Below, piece by piece: positions 1 to 7,534 of a stretch of 12,946 nt of DNA. Position numbers and translations under genes: made by a program. This DNA comes from JBGSMF01 sp041740315. Its GTDB lineage: Bacteria > Chloroflexota > Anaerolineae > Fen-1058. The stretch is from positions 1 through 12,946 of the forward strand of contig JBGSMF010000322.1 of NCBI GenBank assembly GCA_041740315.1. Reading direction: 5' to 3'. The notes under the pieces are model-generated. The model saw nothing but the letters and a program-made list of their open reading frames with translations. It searched no databases and had not been told where the DNA came from. The first letter of the stretch is position 1, and the number at the start of each line of letters is the position of its first letter.

Positions 1-1065
1 CGCGCCCGGCAAGTCTGGTGGGAAATTGCTTCATGGGAGGGCGAGCGGCTGTTGATCTACAATCGCCCGGTGGTGGTGGATGGGACGGCGCTCTTTATCG
101 TCCAGGTGGCCCGACCCCTGGCCGAGCGCGACGATTCGCTGGCGGCTCTTGGTCGCGCTCTCGGCATTGCCGGTCTGCTCACCACTGTGATTGCCTTTGG
201 CATTGGCTGGTGGCTGGCGGGAACCGCGCTGCGCCCCATCCACCGCATTACGCAGACGGCCCAGGCCATCGGCTACGAGAGCGACTTGGCGCGGCGTGTT
301 GATTATGTTGGCCCAGATGACGAAATTGGGCAACTGGCCACCACATTTAACGCCATGCTCGAGCGCCTGCAAAAGGCTTATCTGCGCGTGAGCCAGGCCC
401 TCAGCTTGCAGCGCAATTTTGTGGCAGATGTCTCGCACGAGTTGCGCACGCCATTGACGACAGTCCGGGGCAACCTGGCGCTGCTGCGCCGCACCCCGGC
501 GCTGCCCGCCGCCGAACAGGCCGATATTCTCACCGACGTGGAGGCCGAAAGCGAGCGCCTGATCCGCCTGGTGAACAACTTGCTGCTCCTGGCGCGCGCC
601 GACGCCGGGCCGAATCTAAAGCAAGAAGCGGTGCCTATCCTCCCTGTGATTGCAGAAGCGTGCCGCCAGGCCCGGCAGTTGGATCGGCAGCGAGAGATCG
701 TCGAGGCGGCGCAAGAGGTGACGGCGCTGGCTGATCGGGACGCGCTCAAGCAGATTGTCTTGATTTTGCTGGATAACGCGCTCAAGCACTCGCAAGGGAC
801 TATCACCGTCACTGCTGCGGCGGTGGGAGAGCGGGTGCTGCTGCAAGTGCGTGACACCGGCCCCGGCATCGCTCCCGAGTTGTTGCCCCACGTCTTTGAC
901 CGCTTTTATCGCGGCGAAACTGAGCCAGATGCGCCGGGCTTGGGCCTGGGCTTGCCCATTGCCAAAAACTTGGTCGAAAGTATGGGGGGCGTTATTGCTA
1001 TCGAAAGCCACCCAGGCAGCGGCAGCACCGTGAGCGTCTATTTGCCGGCAGGCCGAGCGCCGTGA
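1..1065 (+). CDS. Membrane sensor histidine kinase (HAMP-HisKA-HATPase), 5' end cut by window
   Basis: The frame is open from base 1, so the gene starts upstream; 354 residues are visible (numbered from the edge). The end of an extracytoplasmic sensor region is followed by a transmembrane helix (about 50-73) and a HAMP linker (about 74-125). The HisKA H-box reads DVSHELRTPL with phosphoacceptor His146. The ATPase domain shows the N-box (LLDNALKH, Asn259), G1 box (DTGPGI, 285-290), F-box (VFDRFYR) and G2 box (GLGLGL, 313-318), so the kinase looks complete and active. This is the EnvZ/BaeS-like class, which autophosphorylates on His and passes phosphate to a response regulator, usually of the OmpR/PhoB type encoded just upstream. 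That partner would lie outside the window. The stop is 7 bp from the stop of the convergent kinase gene. Class is certain; the signal sensed is unknown. Confidence 0.95.
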   Translation, partial: RARQVWWEIASWEGERLLIYNRPVVVDGTALFIVQVARPLAERDDSLAALGRALGIAGLLTTVIAFGIGWWLAGTALRPIHRITQTAQAIGYESDLARRVDYVGPDDEIGQLATTFNAMLERLQKAYLRVSQALSLQRNFVADVSHELRTPLTTVRGNLALLRRTPALPAAEQADILTDVEAESERLIRLVNNLLLLARADAGPNLKQEAVPILPVIAEACRQARQLDRQREIVEAAQEVTALADRDALKQIVLILLDNALKHSQGTITVTAAAVGERVLLQVRDTGPGIAPELLPHVFDRFYRGETEPDAPGLGLGLPIAKNLVESMGGVIAIESHPGSGSTVSVYLPAGRAP

Positions 1066-1099
1066 GAGGCATTTATCTCTTGCTGGGCGCCGCCGGCAA
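1042..1099. repeat. Inverted repeat spanning the convergent 3' ends of two kinase genes
   Basis: TTGCCGGC (1042-1049) is exactly complementary to GCCGGCAA (1092-1099), with a second short pairing GCGCC/GGCGC just inside. Both arms lie within coding sequence. The left arm encodes the LPAG ending of the plus-strand kinase; the right arm encodes, on the minus strand, the LPAA ending of the other kinase. The symmetry therefore partly reflects two homologous HATPase C-termini meeting head-on. It could fold as a bidirectional terminator, but the inner arms are separated by about 22 bases and there is no long T-tract, so that role is doubtful. Confidence 0.4.
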
Positions 1100-4000
1100 G
1101 GTAAAGAAAAATGTGCTGCCTTGCCCCGGCGTGCTCTCTACGCCAACTTGGCCGCCCAGTTTTTCTACAATGCGCCGCGCGACCGACAGGCCCAGCCCAT
1201 GCCCTTTGGCGCGGACCTGCTCAAGCCGTGTGAATGGGGTGAACAAGGCTCTCTGCGCTTCCTCGCTCAGGCCAGGACCGTTATCTTGCACCCAAAAGCG
1301 CACTATCCCCCTCTCTTTCCCCCCCGCTTGCGGGGGGGATGAAAGGAGGGGGAGGTCTGCGCCGATTTTTATTTGCGGCGGCTGTCCGCCATACTTGATG
1401 GCGTTGCCGATATAGTTGGCCCAGACTTCTTCAATCCACGGCGCATAGCCCAGCGCCACCGGCCAGGCGGCCTCATCCAACACGGTGATTTGGGCCTGCC
1501 GGTCTTGAACGAGCACCTGCAGCCGTTCGATGGCTTCCCGGACGACGTGGCCCATATCGAGCGATTGAGGTGTGACCTCTTGCTTGCGGACGCCGGCCAG
1601 CAGCATCAATTCTTCAATGATGGTATCGAGTTTTTTCCCGACCTGAAAAATGCGGCGCAAGGCGTTGGCTAGATCTTGGGGTGACATGGTTTCATAATCA
1701 TCCAGCAACAATCCGGCATAACCGACAATGATGCCAATTGGGTTTTTGAGGTCGTGCGCCACGGTGTGCGCAAAGGCGTCCAATTCGGCGTTTTGCGCCG
1801 CCAGTTGCTCGGCGTATTGGCGCAGCGCTTCCTGCGCCTGTTTGACCTCGGTAATGTCTTCCTTGATGGCAATATAGTGGGTGATTTGGCCGGTGGCGTT
1901 GTGGACGGGCGCAATCGTGGCCGATTCCCAATACAGTGTGCCGTCTTTGCGCCGGTTGTGAAACTCGCCGCGCCAGATTTGCCCGCGGGTGATGGTTTCC
2001 CACAAGACCCGATAGTAATCTGCGTTCTGCTCGCCTGATTTCAAAATGCGCGGGTTTTGCCCCCGCGCCTCGCGCAGGGTGTATCCGGTAGTTTCCTCAA
2101 AGCGCGGATTGGCATACTGGATGGCCCCATCCGTATCTGTAATGACAATGGTGCTGCCGCTTTGCTCAATCGCCAGTGAGAGTTTGCGCAGTTCCAGGTT
2201 TTGGGCTTCCAACTGGCGCTGATAATCTTGCAATTGCGCCTCGGCCTGCTTGCGCTCGATAATATTCCAGACAACATCGGCCACGTAAGCGACCAGTTCG
2301 ACATCCTTCTCGTCATAATCCGAGGGTTTGTTTCCCACACCCAGAATGGACACGATGCGCCCCGCGCGCATGGTGGGCACCACCAGTTCACGCTTGACCT
2401 CGGCGTGGCCATCTGGCATGCCTTTGCGGCGCGAAGCGGGCAGCGCCGCATAGTCGTTGTGGATGACGGGTTTGCGCTGGTGGACACAATCTACCCACAC
2501 GCCGGCCTGGTCTATATCATAGTGCCGTCCTTTGCCTTCTGCTTTGCAAAATTCTTGCTGGGTGCGCGTGGACCAGGCTTGGAGCGAGAGCGTTTTTTGG
2601 TCGGCCTCGACAAAGTGGTAAAAGCTGATGGGGCTGTGGGTGAGTTGCCCGATTTCGTCAAGCGCGTATTGCATCAACTCTTCAAGCGAATGGTCGGCGG
2701 CGAACTCGAATAATCTCAGGCGCAGCCGGATAATGTCTTCCACCTGCTTACGCTCGGTGATGTCTTGCGCCAGGATATACAAGCCTTCACCAGATCCGAG
2801 TGCAGCCACTTCGGGCACATAGTTTACACTCAGCCAGCGAGTACCCTGGTGTGGCAAATCTATAGCGCTCTCAAACGAAATTTTTTGTCCGGCCAGGGCC
2901 GCTTCGATAAAAGGCGCTGCCCGGTCATAATAAGCCTCGCCGAGCACATCTCTGACGTGTTTGCCGATTATGGCCTCGGCGTCCAGGTCGAAAGCTTCGA
3001 CATACCTTTTGTTGACAAAGCGGTAGCGCAGTTCGGCGTCAACGTGGCCAATGAAAATCGGTATGTAATCGGTAATCATGCGCAGTTCGTGCTCACGGGC
3101 GCGCAATTCTTGCTCAGCAGATAGACGCTCGGCGATCTCTGCTTCCAGCCGGCGATTGGTTTGGCCGAGCGCGGCAGTTCGTTCTTGCACCTGGATTTCC
3201 AGATTGGCGTTGAGCTGGCTCAAGGCGCGGCGGGCAGCGCCTAGTCGGTTGGTCAAAATGCCCAAATAGACTACCAGCATTGTTAAAGCGGCAATGACCA
3301 CGCCTGCGCTTAGCAACTGCGGGCGGTACTCTTCCCAAAAGGTATATTGCCGATTTTTGATAATGCTTCCGGCAGGCAGGGCCGAGAGAGGGATGTTGTA
3401 GCGCTGCAAAGCCAGGTGGTCAAAAATAAAGCGACAGCTCTGATAATTGGCAACCGGAATATCTCTGGCTGCCTCGCCGCGCAAGATGCGCGCCCCCAGC
3501 CGGGCCGCCTCTCCGGCTACCTGCTCAAGACTGTACATATATCCGCCAACCGTGCCTAGGCCAATAAAATGGTCATATTTGCTAATGACGGGCACAGCCG
3601 AGACGTTCACTAATTCGCGCAGCACGTCAATGGGGCGATATTTGACGCCGGCCGCATCTTTAAACAAGAGCTGGTAAAAGATAATGGAACTAGGCGGCAG
3701 GGCCGCCGCTCGCTGCTTAATCTCGGCCAGCGGCAAGTTGCTCCAATCGGTCAATTGCACTTGCCCGCCCAGGTCATCTTTCAGGGCGTCCAACGGGGTA
3801 TTAAATTCCTGATCAGCCTTGCCTATTCCCTGCACGACCGCAATCTCGGTGACCTCCGGGAGGGCTTGCACGACCCACGTTAAAAGCTGGATGTGGTCTA
3901 TCTCCGAGGTGAGGCCGGTCACGTCGGCCGGAAGTTGAATCGCAGCGATACGCTCGGGCAGGATATCACAAAAGACCACCGGTGTATTGGGCAAAATCTG

Positions 4001-4399
4001 GCCTCGGTGTTGCAGCCAGAAATCCAGTGATTGTTCGCTGATAACGAAAACCAGATCAATCGGTGCGTGGCGATATTTGGCCGCATACAACTCTACCAGT
4101 TGCTGTTGATAATCCTCGCCCGGAAAGCGGTTGAGGTCGAGATATTCGTAATACCAATCAATCGTCATGTCAGAATCGCTGTCCAATTCTGCTCGCATAG
4201 CTTGCAGAGCCAGCACACTCTGAGGCAGGTCGGCTTGGTACGGAAACACCAACAAGACAGCTTTTCTGGCCGGCGCGGCGGCGGTGGGGGTTAGCGGCAG
4301 CGCCAGCCACAAGCACATCAACAGGCAAAATAACCTGGGCAAAACTCGCAAGCGGCCTGGCAGAGCCGCGATCAGAACTGAGGCACGCGCTTGACTCAT
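1073..4399 (-). CDS. Orphan sensor histidine kinase: periplasmic-binding-type sensor, TM, PAS, GAF, PAS, HisKA, HATPase
   Basis: This gene encodes 1108 residues. A signal sequence or N-terminal anchor (about 18-42) precedes an extracytoplasmic domain (about 45-345) resembling ABC-type substrate-binding sensors, with FVISEQSLDFW and LPNTPVVFCDI. Then come a transmembrane helix (about 363-383), a coiled coil (390-440), PAS (441-550), GAF (566-716), PAS (742-852) and HisKA with AHDLKNP, phosphoacceptor His882. HATPase motifs are the N-box (NYIGNAIKYG), G1 (DNGPGL), F-box (FTPFTRLE) and G2 (GHGLGLS). No receiver domain is present and no response regulator is adjacent, so it is an orphan kinase. 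Residues 1016-1030 come from a palindromic DNA repeat inserted in frame between the N- and G1-boxes. ATG at 4399 is preferred because GAGGTGA (4407-4413) lies 7 bases upstream; a TTG at 4426 would add nine residues upstream of this site. The sensor may bind a small solute; the ligand is unknown. Confidence 0.93.
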   Translation of the reverse strand: MSQARASVLIAALPGRLRVLPRLFCLLMCLWLALPLTPTAAAPARKAVLLVFPYQADLPQSVLALQAMRAELDSDSDMTIDWYYEYLDLNRFPGEDYQQQLVELYAAKYRHAPIDLVFVISEQSLDFWLQHRGQILPNTPVVFCDILPERIAAIQLPADVTGLTSEIDHIQLLTWVVQALPEVTEIAVVQGIGKADQEFNTPLDALKDDLGGQVQLTDWSNLPLAEIKQRAAALPPSSIIFYQLLFKDAAGVKYRPIDVLRELVNVSAVPVISKYDHFIGLGTVGGYMYSLEQVAGEAARLGARILRGEAARDIPVANYQSCRFIFDHLALQRYNIPLSALPAGSIIKNRQYTFWEEYRPQLLSAGVVIAALTMLVVYLGILTNRLGAARRALSQLNANLEIQVQERTAALGQTNRRLEAEIAERLSAEQELRAREHELRMITDYIPIFIGHVDAELRYRFVNKRYVEAFDLDAEAIIGKHVRDVLGEAYYDRAAPFIEAALAGQKISFESAIDLPHQGTRWLSVNYVPEVAALGSGEGLYILAQDITERKQVEDIIRLRLRLFEFAADHSLEELMQYALDEIGQLTHSPISFYHFVEADQKTLSLQAWSTRTQQEFCKAEGKGRHYDIDQAGVWVDCVHQRKPVIHNDYAALPASRRKGMPDGHAEVKRELVVPTMRAGRIVSILGVGNKPSDYDEKDVELVAYVADVVWNIIERKQAEAQLQDYQRQLEAQNLELRKLSLAIEQSGSTIVITDTDGAIQYANPRFEETTGYTLREARGQNPRILKSGEQNADYYRVLWETITRGQIWRGEFHNRRKDGTLYWESATIAPVHNATGQITHYIAIKEDITEVKQAQEALRQYAEQLAAQNAELDAFAHTVAHDLKNPIGIIVGYAGLLLDDYETMSPQDLANALRRIFQVGKKLDTIIEELMLLAGVRKQEVTPQSLDMGHVVREAIERLQVLVQDRQAQITVLDEAAWPVALGYAPWIEEVWANYIGNAIKYGGQPPQIKIGADLPLLSSPPQAGGKERGIVRFWVQDNGPGLSEEAQRALFTPFTRLEQVRAKGHGLGLSVARRIVEKLGGQVGVESTPGQGSTFFFTLPAAPSKR
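1307..1352. repeat. GC-rich palindromic repeat inserted in frame inside a kinase gene
   Basis: A C/T-rich left arm (1307-1327) and G/A-rich right arm (1330-1352) pair almost fully around a 2-base loop; the core is seven C's plus GC facing GC plus seven G's. It lies inside the minus-strand kinase gene and encodes residues 1016-1030 (LPLLSSPPQAGGKER). The composition is very unlike the flanking gene, and the peptide is a low-complexity Pro/Gly stretch where HATPase domains normally have a short loop. The sequence resembles the pyrimidine-C/purine-G palindromes dispersed through many Chloroflexota and cyanobacterial genomes, from my general knowledge and not searched. Confidence 0.75.
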
Positions 4400-4443
4400 A
4401 GAGGGTATCACCTCACTCTCTCTCAAAGCATCAAATTGCCTGT

Positions 4444-4472
4444 ATGGTAGCCTAGCCGGTCAAAGCTGTCAA
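4444..4472 (-). promoter_or_regulatory. Sigma-70-like promoter for the orphan kinase gene
   Basis: On the minus strand a perfect -35 TTGACA (4472-4467) is separated by 17 bp from TACCAT (4449-4444), which matches TATAAT at four of six bases. Transcription would start near 4437, giving a leader of about 38 bases that contains the GAGGTGA ribosome site of the kinase gene. The -35 touches the direct-repeat operator that starts about 4481-4492, so a bound regulator could affect this promoter as well as the divergent one. Confidence 0.6.
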
Positions 4473-4491
4473 GGAGGTGATTTCTCTAATG

Positions 4492-4535
4492 CTCTCTCAG
4501 CCTTTTCACAGTTTTTTCTTAGCCTTCTCACAGGG
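4492..4535 (+). promoter_or_regulatory. Array of four 11-bp direct repeats, candidate PhoB/OmpR-type operator
   Basis: Four consecutive 11-mers read CTCTCTCAGCC (4492), TTTTCACAGTT (4503), TTTTCTTAGCC (4514) and TTCTCACAGGG (4525), consensus roughly TTTTCaCAGcc. A weaker fifth unit may precede them at 4481. Units 2 and 4, with the bases just before them, form a 13-bp repeat with one mismatch (4499-4511, 4521-4533) at exactly 22 bp spacing. Tandem half-sites of 11 bp, one per helical turn, are the known binding mode of PhoB/OmpR-family winged-helix response regulators. The array ends 8 bp before the plus-strand -10, where a pho box usually replaces the -35. The cognate regulator is inferred, perhaps the partner of the kinase at 1-1065. 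Confidence 0.6.
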
Positions 4536-4540
4536 TCGGG

Positions 4541-4549
4541 TGCTAGTAT
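4541..4549 (+). promoter_or_regulatory. Extended -10 promoter element for the VTC gene
   Basis: TGC followed by TAGTAT (4544-4549) forms an extended -10. No recognisable -35 exists at the right distance; that place is occupied by the 11-bp repeat array, as in activator-dependent promoters of the pho type. A start near 4556 would give a leader of about 16 bases containing the AGAGGA ribosome site (4558-4563) of the VTC gene. Confidence 0.5.
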
Positions 4550-4571
4550 TTAGTTGAAGAGGATAAAGCTT

Positions 4572-5411
4572 ATGAACAATCTCAGCCACACCATTCGCAA
4601 GTTCAACCGCTTTGAATTAAAATATCTAATCACCCAGAAGCAGGCCGTGCAATTCAAATCTGCGCTAGGCGCCTACTTGCTGCCTGATGAACACGGCCAC
4701 AACGACGGATGCTACGCACTGGCCAGCCTGTACTATGACTCGTCCGATTTGCGCTGCTACTGGGAAAAGATGGACGGGATCAAATTCCGCCGCAAATTGC
4801 GCATTCGCCGTTACGAAACCGGCGAGGTGCTCACAGATGAAACACCTGTCTTTGTGGAAATTAAACAACGTGTTGCCCGCGTCACCCAAAAGCGTCGCGC
4901 CAGCCTGCGATATGGCGAGGCCTTGCGCCTGTGCAACGACCGCCAGATTCATGACCATGCCCCAGGCGATAGGGCGGCCATTGAGGAAATTTGCGCTTTT
5001 GTATGGCAGTACGACCTGCGCCCGGCGAGCATCGTGAGGTACATCCGCCAGGCTTTTATGGGCACAGACTATGACATTGGGCTGCGCGTGACCTTTGATA
5101 CAGCTCTGACCGCGCAAACACACCCATTGCATCTGCACGAGTTGCCATCGGGCGTTCCTATACTGGGAGCAAATTGGGTCGTGATGGAGATTAAGGTTAA
5201 TGAGCGCATTCCTTATTGGTTATCTGAGATGGTTGCGGCGCACAATTTGCAAATAATCCATCTCAGCAAATATTGCCGCAGCATCGAGGCGACCCAGGAC
5301 ATGCCGTCAACGCGCTGCCCCAATCCTACGGCTGAATGGTCTCGGGATGTGCTTGCTTCATCCTATTCTGTTTTCCACCCACAAGAATGGAAAGTGGAGA
5401 TCAGAAAGTAA
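4572..5411 (+). CDS. VTC-domain protein (polyphosphate polymerase-like triphosphate tunnel fold)
   Basis: This gene encodes 279 residues, the usual length for a stand-alone bacterial VTC domain. Charged beta-strand signatures of a triphosphate-tunnel fold are present in order: RFELKY (13-18), SLYYDS (52-57), KFRRKLRIRRY (71-81), VFVEIKQR (93-100), QKRR (106-109), RYIRQAF (156-162), LRVTFD (171-176), VMEIKVN (204-210) and SKYCR (232-236). The alternating Arg/Lys and Glu residues would bind polyphosphate, nucleotide phosphates and metal; in yeast Vtc4 this domain makes polyphosphate from ATP. It has no signal peptide or membrane helix, so it is cytoplasmic. ATG at 4572 is chosen for AGAGGA 8 bases upstream; the TTG at 4554 has no ribosome site and would sit about at the transcript start. 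The next gene, on the same strand after 179 bp, encodes a Cthe_2159-like lipoprotein, a known neighbour of VTC genes. The usual DUF4956 membrane partner is missing. Activity in this protein is inferred. Confidence 0.88.
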   Translation: MNNLSHTIRKFNRFELKYLITQKQAVQFKSALGAYLLPDEHGHNDGCYALASLYYDSSDLRCYWEKMDGIKFRRKLRIRRYETGEVLTDETPVFVEIKQRVARVTQKRRASLRYGEALRLCNDRQIHDHAPGDRAAIEEICAFVWQYDLRPASIVRYIRQAFMGTDYDIGLRVTFDTALTAQTHPLHLHELPSGVPILGANWVVMEIKVNERIPYWLSEMVAAHNLQIIHLSKYCRSIEATQDMPSTRCPNPTAEWSRDVLASSYSVFHPQEWKVEIRK

Positions 5412-5452
5412 GGAAAAAATGCTATATTGCAATTACTCGGCCAGGCTGTTTC

Positions 5453-5563
5453 TACACCGAGTTACACGGAGAAAACAGAGATACACAGAGAAATTGGAGA
5501 GAAAACTCGATTAGCTCTGTGAAGCTCTGTGTCTCCTCTGTGAATCTTTGTGTAACTGAGTAG
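5453..5563. repeat. Dispersed palindromic repeat (ACACAGAG/CTCTGTG type) between two operon genes
   Basis: The left arm (5453-5507) and right arm (5509-5563) are imperfect reverse complements over about 55 bp. They share GTTACAC, CACAGAG and AGAG blocks that face CTCTGTG, CTCTGTGT and GTGTAACT. The transcript could fold into one long hairpin that fills most of the 179-bp gap between the VTC and beta-helix genes. Blocks of CACAGAG and CTCTGTGT spaced this way are, from general knowledge, a very widespread intergenic repeat in bacteria and are often mistaken for coding sequence. It has no T-tract, so it may stabilise or partly separate the two messages rather than terminate. Confidence 0.75.
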
Positions 5564-5590
5564 TAACGTTATATTTAGATAGGAGAGTGA

Positions 5591-7498
5591 ATGGATATGA
5601 AAAAAATATTTTCTTTATTCCTGTTGGTAATGCTTGTCTTTACGCTCACCGCTTGTTCAGGTGGCGCAGTTGAACCCACTGCTGTTGGGCGCGCTTTTCA
5701 GCCGGCGACCAGACCGGCGGAGCAGGCCGGCGCGGCCGTGAATCCGCAACAAAATCCGGCGACTACGCCTGTCCCAATTACGGTGGAATATGATCGTGAT
5801 GATCTGGATTCTAGCGCGAGCGGTTCCGATATCAAGTTGGCTGGCGATTCGATCATCTTTGAGGGCAGCGGGGCCACTGTTAACGGCGCTATCGTAACTA
5901 TCACATCTGCCGGCGCCTATAACCTAAGCGGCAGCCTGAACAACGGGCAGGTTGTCATTGATACTGAGGACGAGGAAACAGTAGTGCTCGTGCTGAACGG
6001 AGCGAATATCACTTGTCTCACGAGCGCTCCTATTTATGTCAAGAATGCGGAAAAGGTCGTAATCACCTTGGCCGACGGCGCTGAAAATTATGTGACCGAC
6101 GGAACGTCTTTTATCCTTGAAGATGCGGCATCCGATGAACCCAATGCGGCGATTTTCAGCAAGGATGACCTTACGATTAATGGCAATGGCTCGCTAACCG
6201 TCAATGCAAACTATAACAATGGCATTGCCAGCAAAGATGACCTCAAGATTACGGGCGGCCGCATCACTGTAAACGCCGTGAACGATGGGATCAAAGGCAG
6301 AGATTCTGTTGCAGTCAAAGATGGGACAATCACCATCAACGCAGGCGCTGACGGGCTGCAAGCCAATAATGAGGAGGATGCGGAAAAGGGCTATATTTCC
6401 ATTGAAGGCGGCACGCTCAACATCACTGCCGGCCTGGACGGGATTCAGGCCGAAACCAGGCTGATGGTCAGCGGCGGCGATATTACGATATCCACAGGCG
6501 GGGGCAGCGTCAACACCAGCGCCAGTGGCGGAGGTATCTGGGGGAGGGGCGGCATGGAGGGCAACCCCAACAAACCCGCTGAAAGCGCCAAGGGGCTGAA
6601 GGCCGGTGTAGACATTACCATCACGGGCGGCGCGCTCAACATCAATTCTGCCGATGACTCTATCCATTCCAATAACAGCATGACGATTAGCGGCGGCGAT
6701 ATTCTTGTCGCTTCCGGCGATGATGGCGCGCACGCAGACGCCACCCTGACCATCAACGGTGGCAACTTGCGCATTACCCAGTCCTACGAAGGCATTGAGA
6801 GCGCCGTCATTACGATCAACGAAGGAGCTATCCACGTTGTTGCCAGCGATGACGGGATAAACGCCGCCGGCGGCGCCGATAGCTCTTCAATCAATGGACG
6901 GCCGGGGCAAAACCCCTTTGAGATGTCTGGCAATTACAATCTGCATGTTAACGGCGGGTACATCGTGGTTGATGCTATGGGCGATGGCCTTGACATCAAC
7001 GGCACGATTGATATGACCGGTGGTGTTGTAATCGTCAACGGCCCTACCAATAGCGGAAACGGCGCATTGGATTATCTGGGCGCGTTTAATATTACAGGCG
7101 GTTTTCTTGTTGCGGCAGGCAGTTCCGGTATGGCGCAAGCCCCCAGCGCCTCATCAACCCAGTATTCAGTGATGCATACGTTCCCGTCACCGCAAGCGGC
7201 GGGCACACTGGTTCATATTGAAACGCAAGACGGCCAAGAAATTCTCACTTTTACACCGACCAAGGTATATCAGTCGGTCGTATTCTCTTTGCCCGAATTA
7301 GGAAATGGGGTAGCCTATCTTGTTTACTCTGGGGGAAGTTCAAGCGGCACAGTTGCCGACGGCCTATATTCCGATGGAAGTTATACGGCCGGCGCCCAAG
7401 TTGCCAACTTTACAATCTCTAGTATTGTGACGGGCGCAGGCGCAGGGGGAGGCGGTTTCCGTGGTGGCCCGGGCGGCAATCATCCTCCGCGGCCATAA
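5591..7498 (+). CDS. Cthe_2159-family carbohydrate-binding beta-helix lipoprotein
   Basis: This gene encodes 635 residues. It begins with a lipoprotein signal peptide (hydrophobic 6-20, lipobox LTAC, lipidated Cys22), then a Pro/Ala/Thr-rich linker to about 62. From about 190 to 510 some ten rungs of 21-23 residues recur with the pattern L-x-I-x-GG-x-I-x-V-x-A-x-x-DGI, e.g. DDLKITGGRITVNAVNDGI. This pattern marks the right-handed beta-helix of the Cthe_2159 family (formerly DUF4353), which binds calcium and acidic or cellulosic polysaccharides. A Gly/Ser-rich excursion (about 304-334) interrupts the rungs, and the tail is Gly-rich and ends HPPRP. It should sit on the outer face of the cytoplasmic membrane. 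AGGAG (5581-5585) serves ATG 5591; the ATG at 5597 is an alternative. It is probably co-transcribed with the VTC gene and is followed by a terminator. The ligand here is not known. Confidence 0.9.
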   Translation: MDMKKIFSLFLLVMLVFTLTACSGGAVEPTAVGRAFQPATRPAEQAGAAVNPQQNPATTPVPITVEYDRDDLDSSASGSDIKLAGDSIIFEGSGATVNGAIVTITSAGAYNLSGSLNNGQVVIDTEDEETVVLVLNGANITCLTSAPIYVKNAEKVVITLADGAENYVTDGTSFILEDAASDEPNAAIFSKDDLTINGNGSLTVNANYNNGIASKDDLKITGGRITVNAVNDGIKGRDSVAVKDGTITINAGADGLQANNEEDAEKGYISIEGGTLNITAGLDGIQAETRLMVSGGDITISTGGGSVNTSASGGGIWGRGGMEGNPNKPAESAKGLKAGVDITITGGALNINSADDSIHSNNSMTISGGDILVASGDDGAHADATLTINGGNLRITQSYEGIESAVITINEGAIHVVASDDGINAAGGADSSSINGRPGQNPFEMSGNYNLHVNGGYIVVDAMGDGLDINGTIDMTGGVVIVNGPTNSGNGALDYLGAFNITGGFLVAAGSSGMAQAPSASSTQYSVMHTFPSPQAAGTLVHIETQDGQEILTFTPTKVYQSVVFSLPELGNGVAYLVYSGGSSSGTVADGLYSDGSYTAGAQVANFTISSIVTGAGAGGGGFRGGPGGNHPPRP

Positions 7499-7534
7499 GC
7501 ATTACCTGAGGAGGAATTGCTCACCCACTTTGGT

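Noticed and set aside
2201..2713. 170-codon plus-strand frame opposite the orphan kinase
   Set aside because: It is a shadow of the GAF/PAS coding region on the other strand, where the domain signatures are unambiguous.
4489..4557. A 22-codon leader-peptide reading frame behind a perfect AAGGAGGTGA ribosome site (4471-4480), ending 14 bases before the VTC start
   Set aside because: The frame lies across the direct-repeat operator and the -10, so the predicted transcript from 4556 would not contain it. The AAGG part is also the complement of the minus-strand TTGACA -35. The peptide shows no run of regulatory codons. It would revive only if a longer transcript were mapped.
5336..5563. 75-codon plus-strand frame across the end of the VTC gene and the intergenic repeat
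   Set aside because: Its C-terminal half is a direct translation of the dispersed CACAGAG/CTCTGTGT repeat and its N-terminal half overlaps the VTC gene out of frame.
5548..5575. Possible promoter TTGTGT-16-TATATT before the lipoprotein gene
   Set aside because: The -35 matches only three positions and lies in the repeat arm. The predicted transcript start would fall on the ribosome site itself, so co-transcription with the VTC gene is more likely.
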